Positions 27,501 through 35,000 of a stretch of DNA of 64,000 nt are shown here, one piece after another (the first letter of the stretch is position 1; every line of letters begins with the position of its first letter). Origin of the DNA: Owenia fusiformis. Its lineage: Eukaryota; Annelida; Polychaeta; Sabellida; Oweniidae. Location of the stretch: the NCBI GenBank assembly GCA_903813345.2, contig CAIIXF020000012.1:13066932-13130931 (forward strand). Reading direction: 5' to 3'. The notes beneath the pieces were generated by a model that was not told where the DNA came from, did no database searches, and saw only the letters and a program-made list of their open reading frames with translations. The translations under genes and the position numbers were made by a program.

Positions 27501-30500
27501 CCTTAAAACAACAGCCGATTTTGTGAAAACAACTGGTGAAAATCGCCTGTTGCCTGTTGCTAATGGACCCCCTGACCTCACTTTTAAATTTGGCTTAAAG
27601 CAAAGATAATATTTTATTGTGTTGCCTCTTCACTTGTGCTATGTCAATAATTGCAAAATCATGTATTTTTATGTTTACCTTTAGCTCCCATGGTTTCAAG
27701 GGTCTTTCTGGCTCCACTTTACTTTCTTCTGTTTCCTCCAACTTCCTGATAAGATGGATTCTCTTGTTACCTAAAGGAAAATCAATCAAAATATATTTGA
27801 TTTAAATGCACAATACAGGAAACAGGTAATTTTCACCATTGTCTTCATTTTTATTAAAATTGACTTTTGTTTTTAGGGATTTTTACGTTAAATGTCCATG
27901 TTCTACATTGTTATCAACATTTTAATGACACACATGTGGCAAGTAATCCTAAATCATATGTAACACATATGAAGGAAAATTAAGACTATACCCTCAGAAA
28001 GACTAATCATGACCTCTCACTATATAATCAAGGGTCAGGGTTTGATCATCATTGGGTGTTTAAAAAAGACGCTTTAGAATGTATCCTTCTGTTAAAATGT
28101 ATATTCACTAAATCAAGCCATACCCTCTGGTTCAACGAAATCATGCTTTATTTGATAAATAATTATTTCAAATAAATGCAAGTTCAATTCAATTCAATTT
28201 ATTTCAATTCAATTCAATTTCAATTCAATTCAATTTATTATTCTTACCAATTTTACTTTTATTTTTCTTCATGGCAGCTAATAAATCAGCTTCTGTCTTA
28301 AACTCCACGTATGCAACACCTATTGTCTTTTTCTTAGCAGCACCAGGGATTTTAATGTCTTTTGTCTTAATTGGTTTGAAAAACTCTTGAATCTCTTTTG
28401 CATAAGAATTTCTTGGAAGATCACGGATTTTTAAAACATGGCGAGTTTTATCTTTTTCAGATGACTTAGATTTTTTTGATTTATCTTTAGGAGATAATTT
28501 TATGTCTGGGATTGAGTCTTCTGATTGGTCAGAATCAGAGCCTTCTGATTGGTCAGAATCTGAGTGGTCAGAATCTGAGTTGTCTGATTGGTCAGAATTT
28601 GAGTCTCCTGACTGGTCATCTGAACTATCATCACTAAAATCAGAATTATCTCCAGTTCTATTTCCTTTTATTTTAGATTTTTTATTGCTTTTTGTTAATT
28701 TTTTAGGTTTCAATTTTGTTCTTGTATTATCTTCATCACTTGAACTTGATTCAGAATCTGAGTCACTCAAATTAGATGTTGCAGATTTCTTTTTTAAATA
28801 ATCCATATCAGATACATTGGAGTCTGTCGGTTCTTTGGTAGTATTTACATGTTCTGATTTAGATTTTTGGGATTTAGTTTTAGCTTCTTTTGCATCAGAA
28901 TTTACTTTTGTTTTAGTTGTTTTATCTTTGGAGGTCTCCTTTTCTTTTGTTTTAACTGATTCCACTTCCATTTCAGTTCCCGAGTCTGATTCTGCTTCTG
29001 CACCCTTGTGTTGCATAGCAACAGTATCATTGCTCCATGTTGACTTTGTACTCTTGGCTTGGTGGGCATTTAGAAACTCCTGAAATTCTGGGTCGTCTTT
29101 TAACTGGAAAGCAAATATAAAATACTTAAATTCAGGATCTAGAAACTATGGTCTGAGTGAGAAACTCATGAAAATGAGGCACTCGTCTTTTAAAAGTTGC
29201 CTCAAGTATTAAAAAAACATTGTATTTAGAAGTGCTAATTGTTTAATTGAATTGAAGATCTATATTGCACCCTAAATGAATTGTCAGTGTTAGGTCAAAC
29301 ATTTTTTTCAAAATCTCAAAGTCATGATATTTAAGTAAATAAATGAATGAAAACGACATATTTCCAAACTTTACATGGGGCCTTTAAGAAAGGACAATAC
29401 TAGGTTTTTATCAAATACTGACAGTCAACAGAGAGAAACAGAACATAAGCCTCTTACCTCTCCCAGTAAATCATCCACCTTTTCACTTTTTCCCCTTTTC
29501 TTTTCTCGCTTTTTCCCCTTCTTGGTTTTCTCATCTGCAGCTCGCTTAGCTTCCTTGGCTTGCTGCCTTGCTTGCCAGCGTTGGAAAGCAGAGCTGTCCT
29601 TGGAGTATTTGCTCCAAGCTCTTGGCTTGTTAGAGTCGCCAAGATCACGAGCCAGTGTAACCTATCATAAAAATTTGGTGTGAGCCATGAGCCAAGCAGA
29701 TTGAATACCTAAACACCTTGAACCACCTCAATTTAGGCTACGTGTTTACTAAAGATGGCTGGATCACACAAAATGACTCTTGCTTTGAGGATTTGGTAAA
29801 GATAACAAGACATTAACACGCAAAATGTCACTTCATGCCATTTGTTTCAGACACCTAACACCAACCACGGGATGCCATCACAAAAAAGTTGGATACTTAT
29901 ATCAATATGACATTATTAACCATGCTTGTTTTGAGTTCTTTCTCAGATGACCGGAATTCTATTAAAAAATTTAAATATAATCTATGTAAGAATGAATGCA
30001 GAATTTAAATTAATTTAATTAATTTAAATGTAAATCAATTGTTGAATCTCTATCCACATATACCTTGAAACAAAATAATTAACTCATCTTTATTATGTAT
30101 GTACGAACCTCTAACTTTGAAGTATCAATAAAGCTCTTGTCAAAGTGTTTAGCAGCAGCTTCTGCTTCAGCCAACTTCTGAAACCCGATGAATGCAAACT
30201 TGCGAAATACACCATCTTTAGTGTACTTCAGTGAGCAGTCAGTTATGTGGCCATAAGCGCTGAAGATATTGCGTAGTCTGGTGTCACTTATCTGAAGAAT
30301 AAAAGAGAAGTTTCATGTTATAAGCCGAGAAGTAACTACATGTAGATCTATTTTTGTCTTCAAGTCTCACATTCATTTATCCTTTCATGTACGTAAAAAG
30401 TCAAATATTAATCCTGAAGCATGCTCCATTTTTTCAATATTGGGACTTTGAGATCAGTATCAATACTGGTAATAATTGGTCCAAACTTCTACTTTTGGAT

Positions 30501-31357
30501 TAATACAGACGATTGGGCTTTGGCCATGAATCGAGAGGTAATTTTAAAAATTTGTGATTTTTTCAAAAAAATAATACGCATCTTTATCATGATTATCCAG
30601 TTTTGGCAATAACTTGTAAAACAGAAGTGGAGTGCTTTATTTCGCAAATGGACCAACCAGATCGCGAGACCCATGCATGACCTACAAGTAATAACCACAA
30701 AGATATGTAAGGGAATTTCACCTTCATAACCGGTATATATAATGGGCTCAAAGTAGAACTTCTCAAAATCGTGATTTTGATTCATTGGGATTCGGACCAC
30801 TGGCATTCAAACGATTGGGTTTCAGATGGATTGGATCTGGACAATCCGGATTTGTACAGATGGGGCGACGCGGATATTGGAAATCCCATTAACAAAATGA
30901 GTGAGTTCACCGATGCATTCACTGTTTGGTTCGGCATTGGGCTTTCTTGAAAACCCATGGTACCGTATGGGACAGCATCTTTTCCATTCAGTCCAGGTTG
31001 GGCCATGTAGCGGAAGGTAAGACATACAACCGAAGGTAAGCCATACAACCAAATTTTGTCGATTCAATCTGACGGAGAATGCCGAGCCTCTCTTTTTGAC
31101 GAATTAGAGACGTCCTCTTCACATTCGTGGTACCCTCAACCAACTTTGTTTGCAAAGAAAGTCTTCTGCAATCTCCGGGTTTTCTTGAGGTACCTTCGGT
31201 TGCAAGCCAAAAGTCGACATCCGGTACCGTATTGGCTAGGGCTACAATTTTTATTCTGAGTATTTAGAGAAATTAGCGAAATCAATGTAAGCAGCCATAT
31301 GCTAAGTATAGATCTACTTACACCAGAAGGGAGGTTTTTCACGATTATGCGAGACAT
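6386..31357 (-). CDS. RBM19: RBM19 (probable RNA-binding protein 19, six-RRM ribosome-biogenesis factor), 18 exons
   Basis: Orthologue of RBM19 (yeast Mrd1), a nucleolar protein that binds pre-rRNA/U3 during small-subunit processing. I joined 18 exons on the minus strand; every intron is GT-AG, every phase matches, and the sum is 2952 nt, or 983 aa plus stop (human about 960 aa). RRM1 lies at about 2-78, RRM2 361-435, RRM3 471-548, RRM4 653-727, RRM5 777-860 and RRM6 883-961. Between RRM1 and RRM2 is a Lys- and Ser/Asp-rich acidic linker containing SDMDYLKKK, a motif kept in vertebrate RBM19. Other family matches are SHNWNTLFLG (exon 9), PEHAVKAFSELDG (exon 7) and THRGFGFVDFLTKQDAK (exon 17). 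The first Met opens directly into RRM1 (MSRIIVKNLPSG), which fixes the start. It is head-to-head with NXN. Family assignment is very secure; the extreme C-terminus is less so (see exon 18). Confidence 0.95.
6580..6725. repeat. Dispersed repeat in RBM19 intron 17
   Basis: Contains CCATTTGTTACAGACACCAA, then CACAAAAAAAGTTGGA and two local copies of ATATGTCACCACTTCTG. Related sequence lies at 29806-29900 and, inverted, at about 38865-38990. Confidence 0.6.
6965..7070 (-). CDS. RBM19: RBM19 exon 17 (RRM6 middle)
   Basis: 106 nt: VFGELKTVRLPKKVGGTGTH, then RGFGFVDFLTKQDAK, matching RRM6 almost residue for residue in the RNP1 strand. The acceptor is TTACAG|GGTGTT and the donor is AAG|GTATGC, phase 0. 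Confidence 0.93.
7199..7357 (-). repeat. 82-bp tandem duplication carrying the RBM19 exon-16 donor
   Basis: Two near-identical copies (about 7199-7276 and 7281-7357), each with ACTAAAGTCATCC(G/C)TAGATT through ACTTGAACAATTCTTTAACT. On the minus strand each copy ends the exon-16 frame at TTCAA followed by GTAAG. Confidence 0.9.
7338..7457 (-). CDS. RBM19: RBM19 exon 16 (start of RRM6); its 5' splice site is duplicated
   Basis: 120 nt: a Lys-rich stretch, then SKILIRNIPFQATVKEVKEL, the start of RRM6. The acceptor is TCAAAG|GAGTGC and the donor used here is TTCAA|GTAAGT. An 82-bp tandem duplication copies the last coding bases and the donor further into the intron (second donor AA|GTAAGC at about 7255). 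Confidence 0.9.
7885..8020 (-). CDS. RBM19: RBM19 exon 15 (end of RRM5)
   Basis: 136 nt: KFLSMGYGFVEYKTKASADK (RNP1), ..., ELKISNRAT. The donor is placed at ACTGT|GTAGGT. Read-through gives an in-frame TAG one codon later, and this donor joins exon 16 in the correct phase. Confidence 0.88.
8225..8325. repeat. Dispersed repeat, paired with 27985-28060
   Basis: CCTCAGAAAGACTAATCATG, then ACCTCTCA...ATCAAGGGTCAGGGTT(G/T)GATCATCATTGGG, occurs in the same orientation in introns 14 and 4 of RBM19. Confidence 0.7.
8600..8666 (-). CDS. RBM19: RBM19 exon 14 (RRM5 middle)
   Basis: 67 nt encoding VFEKCGPVKGVKIAKKKDMK, then NP and a split Gly codon. The acceptor is ATTCAG|GTGTTT and the donor is CCAG|GTATGA. 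Confidence 0.9.
8967..9074 (-). CDS. RBM19: RBM19 exon 13 (start of RRM5)
   Basis: 108 nt: an acidic stretch (ESKEEESSDSEPETEPGS), then VVFVKNLNFDTKEVDLKE, the first strand and helix of RRM5. The acceptor is TCTAG|GAGAGT and the donor is GAG|GTATAA. Confidence 0.92.
9190..9410. mobile_element. 221-bp MITE with TA target duplication
   Basis: Ends read TA-GACCTTTCCA and TGGAAAGGTC-TA. Arms pair over most of their length (CCTGCCACC with GGTGGCATG; GCTATGATATATTGGCTA with TAGCCAACATATCATAGGT). No coding capacity. Lies in RBM19 intron 12. Confidence 0.85.
9607..9747 (-). CDS. RBM19: RBM19 exon 12 (end of RRM4 and acidic linker)
   Basis: 141 nt. FKHLPLYLEWAPIDVF completes RRM4, followed by a Glu/Lys-rich linker that in vertebrates separates RRM4 from RRM5. 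The acceptor is TTACAG|TTTAAA and the donor is AAG|GTACTT. Confidence 0.92.
9987..11348 (+). repeat. (GGAC)n-tailed dispersed element, copy 2, in RBM19 intron 11
   Basis: From 10060 it follows copy 1 (position 6 on) closely: CCACCATTTTCAAGATGGTTGCTCACTAG, the same ATTCACATA-CAAATATGAACAAAATCGCT units, the same GAGCAGAACTTCTACC block and (GGAC)n tail. The tail with its hairpin is itself duplicated (about 11165-11244 and 11245-11346). The left edge AATCCCATCGAAC mirrors the right edge GTTCGATGGGATAAT, suggesting short inverted ends. Confidence 0.75.
11359..11559 (-). CDS. RBM19: RBM19 exon 11 (RRM4)
   Basis: 201 nt, 67 codons. It carries most of RRM4: RSKTTILAKNLPAGT, QELFSKYG and GVTAIIEYLEPSEARAGF, which align with the degenerate RRM4 of RBM19. 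The acceptor is TATAG|GCAGCT and the donor is AAG|GTACAC. The next intron holds a repeat element of about 1.3 kb. Confidence 0.93.
12200..12375. repeat. Short tandem duplication in RBM19 intron 10
   Basis: TAGATAATTTATTATGTCAG, then CAGAT...TTTTAATATGTTCCCCTCACTCGTCAATAGAAAAATTGTC, is repeated twice with a spacing of about 70 bp. Confidence 0.75.
12482..12592 (-). CDS. RBM19: RBM19 exon 10
   Basis: 111 nt, 37 codons: SLGVRMALGETQVVAETREF, then LIDHGVKLDAFSQ, matching the vertebrate RVALGETQLVQEVRRFLIDNGV region between RRM3 and RRM4. The acceptor is TTCCAG|GAATCC and the donor is CAG|GTAAGT, both phase 0. Confidence 0.92.
12989..13192. repeat. Hairpin repeat in RBM19 intron 9
   Basis: GGAATAAATAGGTTATTTCTGG and GATTGAATATGGGTTTTATTCC are mirrored by GGAATAAAACCCATATTCAATC and AGTAAATAACCTATATGTATTCC. 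The loop contains repeated GATATTGAC/GTCAATATC pairs. Just outside, 12795-12900 holds direct repeats of AATCGTATT and CCCCGGGAAAAA. Confidence 0.75.
13554..13650 (-). CDS. RBM19: RBM19 exon 9 (SHNWNTLFLG block)
   Basis: 97 nt encoding SSHNWNTLFLGENVVADVMA, one of the most diagnostic RBM19 segments, followed by EKYSIEKSQILDS. The acceptor is CTTTAG|TTCTCA and the donor is TCA|GTAAGT. Confidence 0.93.
14027..14081 (-). CDS. RBM19: RBM19 exon 8 (short basic linker)
   Basis: 55 nt encoding the Lys-rich SYKKKQELAKKKQ, matching SSYKKKKEAQDK of vertebrates. The acceptor is TTTCAG|AAAACA and the donor is CCAG|GTAAAG, leaving phase 2. Confidence 0.88.
14495..14683 (-). CDS. RBM19: RBM19 exon 7 (second half of RRM3)
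   Basis: 189 nt, residues 496-558. PVDKHTKKVMGFAFVTFMI (RNP1), PEHAVKAFSELDG and GRMLHILPSKGK match RRM3 of RBM19. The acceptor TTCCAG|GTCCTC closes the 12.3-kb intron in the correct phase, so the huge insertion leaves the frame intact. The donor is ACAG|GTAGGC. Confidence 0.93.
15640..19410 (+). repeat. 48-bp satellite array, left arm
   Basis: Unit close to TTGAACCTATAG/TTGAACCCGTAG/TTGAGAGTTTTACATG/TAATTGAA, 48 bp where regular, with variants carrying TTTGTCAGTTTAGTTGAAAA. A short inverted patch lies at about 18099-18186. Segment 16960-18190 is a direct copy of 21140-22435. Confidence 0.92.
20870..22440 (+). repeat. 48-bp satellite array, central block
   Basis: Same unit with regular 48-bp spacing (TTGAACCTATAG near 21156, 21204, 21252). 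It ends with an inverted patch at about 22350-22436 matching the one at 18099. It is followed by a unique core of about 450 bp bounded by short inverted GCGAGTAG/CTACTCGC. Confidence 0.9.
24420..25900 (-). repeat. 48-bp satellite array, right arm (inverted)
   Basis: Reverse-complement units (CTACGGGTTCAACTATAGGTTCAA, CATGTAAAACTCTCAA) run up to the mirrored outer arm. This array is about 1.5 kb against about 3.8 kb on the left. Confidence 0.92.
26998..27112 (-). CDS. RBM19: RBM19 exon 6 (first half of RRM3)
   Basis: 115 nt, residues 458-496. It contains ESGRLFLRNLPYVCKEED, with the RNP2 strand of RRM3. The donor TATG|GTAAGA opens the 12.3-kb intron 6 that holds the giant palindrome. Confidence 0.93.
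27679..27770 (-). CDS. RBM19: RBM19 exon 5 (end of RRM2)
   Basis: 92 nt. The split Gly codon is followed by NKRIHLIRKLEE, the last RRM2 strand, then a Glu/Lys-rich linker. The acceptor is TTTAG|GTAACA and the donor is AAG|GTAAAC, phase 0. Confidence 0.9.
28180..28238. repeat. TTCAA-rich microsatellite next to RBM19 exon 4 donor
   Basis: Repeated AATTCAATTCAATTT starting about ten bases past the exon-4 donor in RBM19 intron 4. Confidence 0.8.
28248..29103 (-). CDS. RBM19: RBM19 exon 4 (acidic Ser/Asp linker and most of RRM2)
   Basis: Largest exon, 856 nt, residues 142-427. It opens LKDDPEFQEFLNAHQAK, continues through a Lys/Ser/Asp-rich low-complexity linker including SDMDYLKKK and imperfect SDQSE repeats, and ends in RRM2 (RHVLKIRDLP ... 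VAYVEFKTEADLLAAMKKNK). The acceptor is TTCCAG|TTAAAA and the donor is ATTG|GTAAGA, leaving phase 1. A TTCAA-rich microsatellite sits a few bases past the donor. Confidence 0.92.
29458..29661 (-). CDS. RBM19: RBM19 exon 3 (linker after RRM1)
   Basis: 68 codons, residues 74-141. It starts VTLARDLGDSNKPRAWSKYS, matching the region after RRM1 in vertebrate RBM19, then becomes Lys/Arg-rich (probably nuclear or nucleolar targeting). The acceptor is GATAG|GTTACA and the donor is GAG|GTAAGA. Confidence 0.9.
30109..30291 (-). CDS. RBM19: RBM19 exon 2 (rest of RRM1)
   Basis: 61 codons, residues 13-73, completing RRM1 with the RNP1-like strand RKFAFIGF and the family-typical KHFDKSFIDTSKLE. The acceptor is TTCAG|ATAAGT and the donor is GAG|GTTCGT, both phase 0. 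Confidence 0.93.
31322..31357 (-). CDS. RBM19: RBM19 exon 1 (start codon, beta-1 of RRM1)
   Basis: Encodes 12 residues, MSRIIVKNLPSG, which contain the RNP2 strand of RRM1. The donor is GGT|GTAAGT, phase 0. The ATG lies 354 bp from the chosen NXN start on the other strand. Confidence 0.92.
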
Positions 31358-31710
31358 TGTCTACCCTGATAAACTTCAATTCAATCTAATATTTGATATT
31401 ATTTGAGAGAAAAATATTTTTCCGAAAAACATGCTTTTAAAATTACGGAGTGAATACTTCCGGTTTTGATAAAAATAGTAAAATGGTACTTTTCGTAGTG
31501 TTTAGACGAAATACAGAATCATTTGATATTTGATTTGATTTTTACTAATCAAAAATAGTAGATCTATAGAACAACAAGAAAACGTATATATCACAAAATT
31601 ATCAATTACGCATGCGCACAGTCGTTGTTTCCTGTGTTAGTTTAGAAACAATTTACAACTTATTTCCTTGTATTTCGCTGAATAACACATTAACTGCTTC
31701 ATCGAAACTG
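31358..31710. promoter_or_regulatory. Bidirectional RBM19/NXN promoter interval
   Basis: Only 353 bp separate the RBM19 start (minus strand) from the NXN start (plus strand). It holds an ETS-type site, acttccggt at 31456-31464 (ACCGGAAGT on the minus strand), and an NRF1-like palindrome, cgcatgcgca at 31609-31618. Both are typical of TATA-less housekeeping promoters. Transcription start sites cannot be read from sequence. Confidence 0.65.
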
Positions 31711-32022
31711 ATGACAACTATGCAGGCTATGGAGAGTATGCTAGGGTCTACAGTCGTGAACAAAGATGGCAAATCAATTGATGTTAACTCGTTCAGTGGA
31801 CCGGGCAAAGTTGTTGGACTTTATTTCTCAGCCCACTGGTGCCCACCCTGTAGAGCTTTTACACCAGAATTGGCAAATTTTTATACCAAATTCAAAGCTT
31901 CGGAGAAGGGATCTAGTCTTGAAATAGTTTTTGTTAGCTCAGATAAAAATGAAGAAGAGTTTAAAGAATATCTGAGTGAAATGCCTTTCCCAGCTCTCGC
32001 TTTTGATCAACGCGATAAGAAG
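31711..32022 (+). CDS. NXN: NXN exon 1 (thioredoxin domain 1, WCPPC)
   Basis: 104 codons with [20 protein letters not shown] and [19 protein letters not shown], ending FDQRDKK at the donor AAG|GTAAGA. A fold-back repeat starts only about a dozen bases into the intron. The true start could be any of four clustered ATGs. Confidence 0.92.
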
Positions 32023-35000
32023 GTAAGATTTCATGATTACATCCGATTTCCTGGCCCGACTCCGTCAGTTGAACTTGAAATATAAGAGTTACCTGCAAAT
32101 TAGGAGTCTTACTTACTCTCTAGAGGCTAGAACACACATTTTAATGAAACCCTATCACCTTTGTTGCGTCAACTATAGAGCATTTAGCACAACATCCAAG
32201 AGGTAAAATATGTACCGTGAAAATGAATGATTTCTTTGTAAGTTCCGGAAGTTTCAATACAATTAATTACCGAACATTTGTGAAAATTGAATGTTTGTTC
32301 ATTATTTTTAAAATTAACATGTGTGTGTATTCTTCTTTGACTTTGGTCTAAATTATAAAGCATCAGGAACAGGTCCTACTGTATTAATAGACCAATACAG
32401 CAGATCATACTTTCTGGGCAGCATTCCATTCAGACCAATAGTTCAACTGAAGATCATGCAGTTTCTCCAATCTTAGAACAGGCCATCCTCCTCTGCCCTG
32501 TCCTAAACTTGTCTGCAAACGACCGCAAAACATTATTTACTGATATTTGAATTATTTTCGCATCAGACATGCTTGGATGACATGTCACAGAATTAAAGTT
32601 CAAGGACAATAAATTATTTCGTGAGAGGGGCAACGCCTTCCCAGAAGAACACGAGGAAAATTGAATAGTCGAAAAAGCATTTACACAAATTTCAATCAGT
32701 ACTGTGCTTATGCTTCATCATGAACAAAACAAAGCTAATATGGTGTCATTGAAATGTGTGTTGTAACCTCTAAGGGGTAAGTAAGACTCCTAATTTGCAG
32801 GTAACCCTTATATTTCAAGTTCTACCGATGTAGCCAGGCCAGGAAATCGGGTTTAGAACATGCACACGCACAAGAAAAAATAGTTGCCCAATTAAGAGGG
32901 GGGTATGATAGCTAAAAAAATTTGGGTTGCCAGGCAGGGGGTGGGGGGTGATCAAACCCCCCCAAAAACACCTCCTTTCAAAATGGAGCTAGAAGCTTCA
33001 AGTAAAAAGCATTTTAAAGCTCTCTTTTCTATTTAATCGTTGTATTTTCATTGGGTATGGGGGTGCACCCATCACCCCCCTGGCTACGCCTATGCTGTGT
33101 AAAGACTATATGATCATAAGTCCATGTTATCATTGTTATTTAGTTCTCATTAGGTCAGTGTAATAGAAAGTGGTGTTTCATAAGGCCAGTGTAAATACAT
33201 ATAATTGAAGCAATGAAAAGTGCCTATCCAAAGGGTTCCCAAGGTGGCAATGACTTGCAATGAAAAGTGCCCATTCAAAGGATTTCCACAGGGGGGGGGG
33301 GTGACAATGACTTGCAAATAGTAATAGAATAAAATCCTCACATACATGTAGCACCATGACCTCATTACAATATGACAAATGACACAAGAGTGACTCGTCA
33401 TTTTTTTGTTATATGAACTATACATGGATATAAATGACTCCATACTTATCGAATTCTACGACCACTTTACATTGTGGTCGTACGCGCGTATAATTGGTCA
33501 GTCAATGTTTTTACAAAGTTGGAGAAAATACTACGCATTGCACACTTAAATGACCTACCTCGATACATTCCTTAATATTTTAGAATTCTTTTTATGTAGT
33601 TGAATCGCCAATTGTATGGGTTTATCGGCAGAACGAAGAGGTTTTCGTTTTTGATAGCAATATTTGCGTGTAATATTTAACTTATTTCAACCGTCAAATT
33701 CCTCCATTCAGTTCCCGGCATGCACCAGTCATAAGGGAAATCCCTGGGGAATTCCCCTTCCGACATTTCGAAAATTGCTGATATATTTCCGATGTAAAAA
33801 CTAAAATCTCTTCGTTCTGCCGATAAACCCATACAATTGGCGATCTAACAACATAAAAAGAATTCTAAAATACTAAGGAATGTATTGAGGTAGGTCATTT
33901 AGGTGTGCAATGCGTAGTATTTTCTCCAACTTTGTAAAAACATTGACTGACCAATTATACGTGCGTACGACCACAATCTAAAGGGGTCGTGGGATGCGAT
34001 AAACTCCATACATGTTTATAGTCACACTTTTAATCAAAGTTGCTAAAAAACAAAATACATTTCATAAGAAAAATGTACAAAATATTTTACATTCTATATA
34101 GTAACCACATTTTAGACAATTGAACTCATTATTGTAAAAATATTTAGATGTCCTAAAATCAGGGTTTAACTTTGGGTATAATAAGAAAAAAGACATGACT
34201 AGGAATGATTTGAGCCCAAAATATTATAAAATTGATACAATTTTTGCCAATATCATGATATGATGATGAATACATGCTCGATCTGATTCTGCCTTTATGA
34301 CAATGTAAGACAAAGGAGAGTAAAGTCAGAATAATTGTAAAGTATGTGAGTTAACTCAGAGAGCCCATGTGAATATGAAAGGTGTTTTCCTCAATCCAAA
34401 TTCAATGTACAACCTTTACCTTACACTTCCTAAAAATAAGAGTGCACCATCCCATCTTTATCATTTTATTTTTTCTTGATCATTTTGTTTATTTTTTCTT
34501 TGCAATTGTTTACATTTTGTTGACAGATTTATCTTTGAGTCAGTCGTTCATTAGATTGCATATTATTCAATCAATTCAATAATCTCCTAAAAAGCTTGGT
34601 GTATCTGCTATCTGGCATCATGATATACCATGACATCTCATTTCTTCTCAGCCCTGAGATGCCATGATATAATGAGCTTGATTTGGCGATCCAGGAGAGC
34701 CCAAAATTGGGGATTTTTGAGATCTTTCATCCCAGCTCATATTTCATTTAATTGGGGTCATTAAACTTGTGTACACGTACCTGTGCTAATATCTGCTGTT
34801 AAATACAATGCCTATTATGTAATGTATTGACATTAGGTAAATGATTACATGATAACTATCACACTTATTGACAGTTATAACTCTTCCCATCTGATGTGCT
34901 CAGATCACAGAATATGCCTCATAATATCAGAGCATGTTTCAAGTGAAAAAGAAAGATGCTATGAGTATCAGAATGGCTATCTGGTATCCCTACTTTATCT

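Noticed and set aside
28502-29083. Plus-strand frames rich in Ser/Glu/Trp and Val/Phe
   Set aside because: They are the antisense of RBM19 exon 4.
31612-31710. Upstream NXN start at 31612 (adds 33 residues)
   Set aside because: The ATG is inside the NRF1-like promoter site and the extra residues match nothing in nucleoredoxin. The ATG cluster at 31711-31738 fits the family's N-terminus better.
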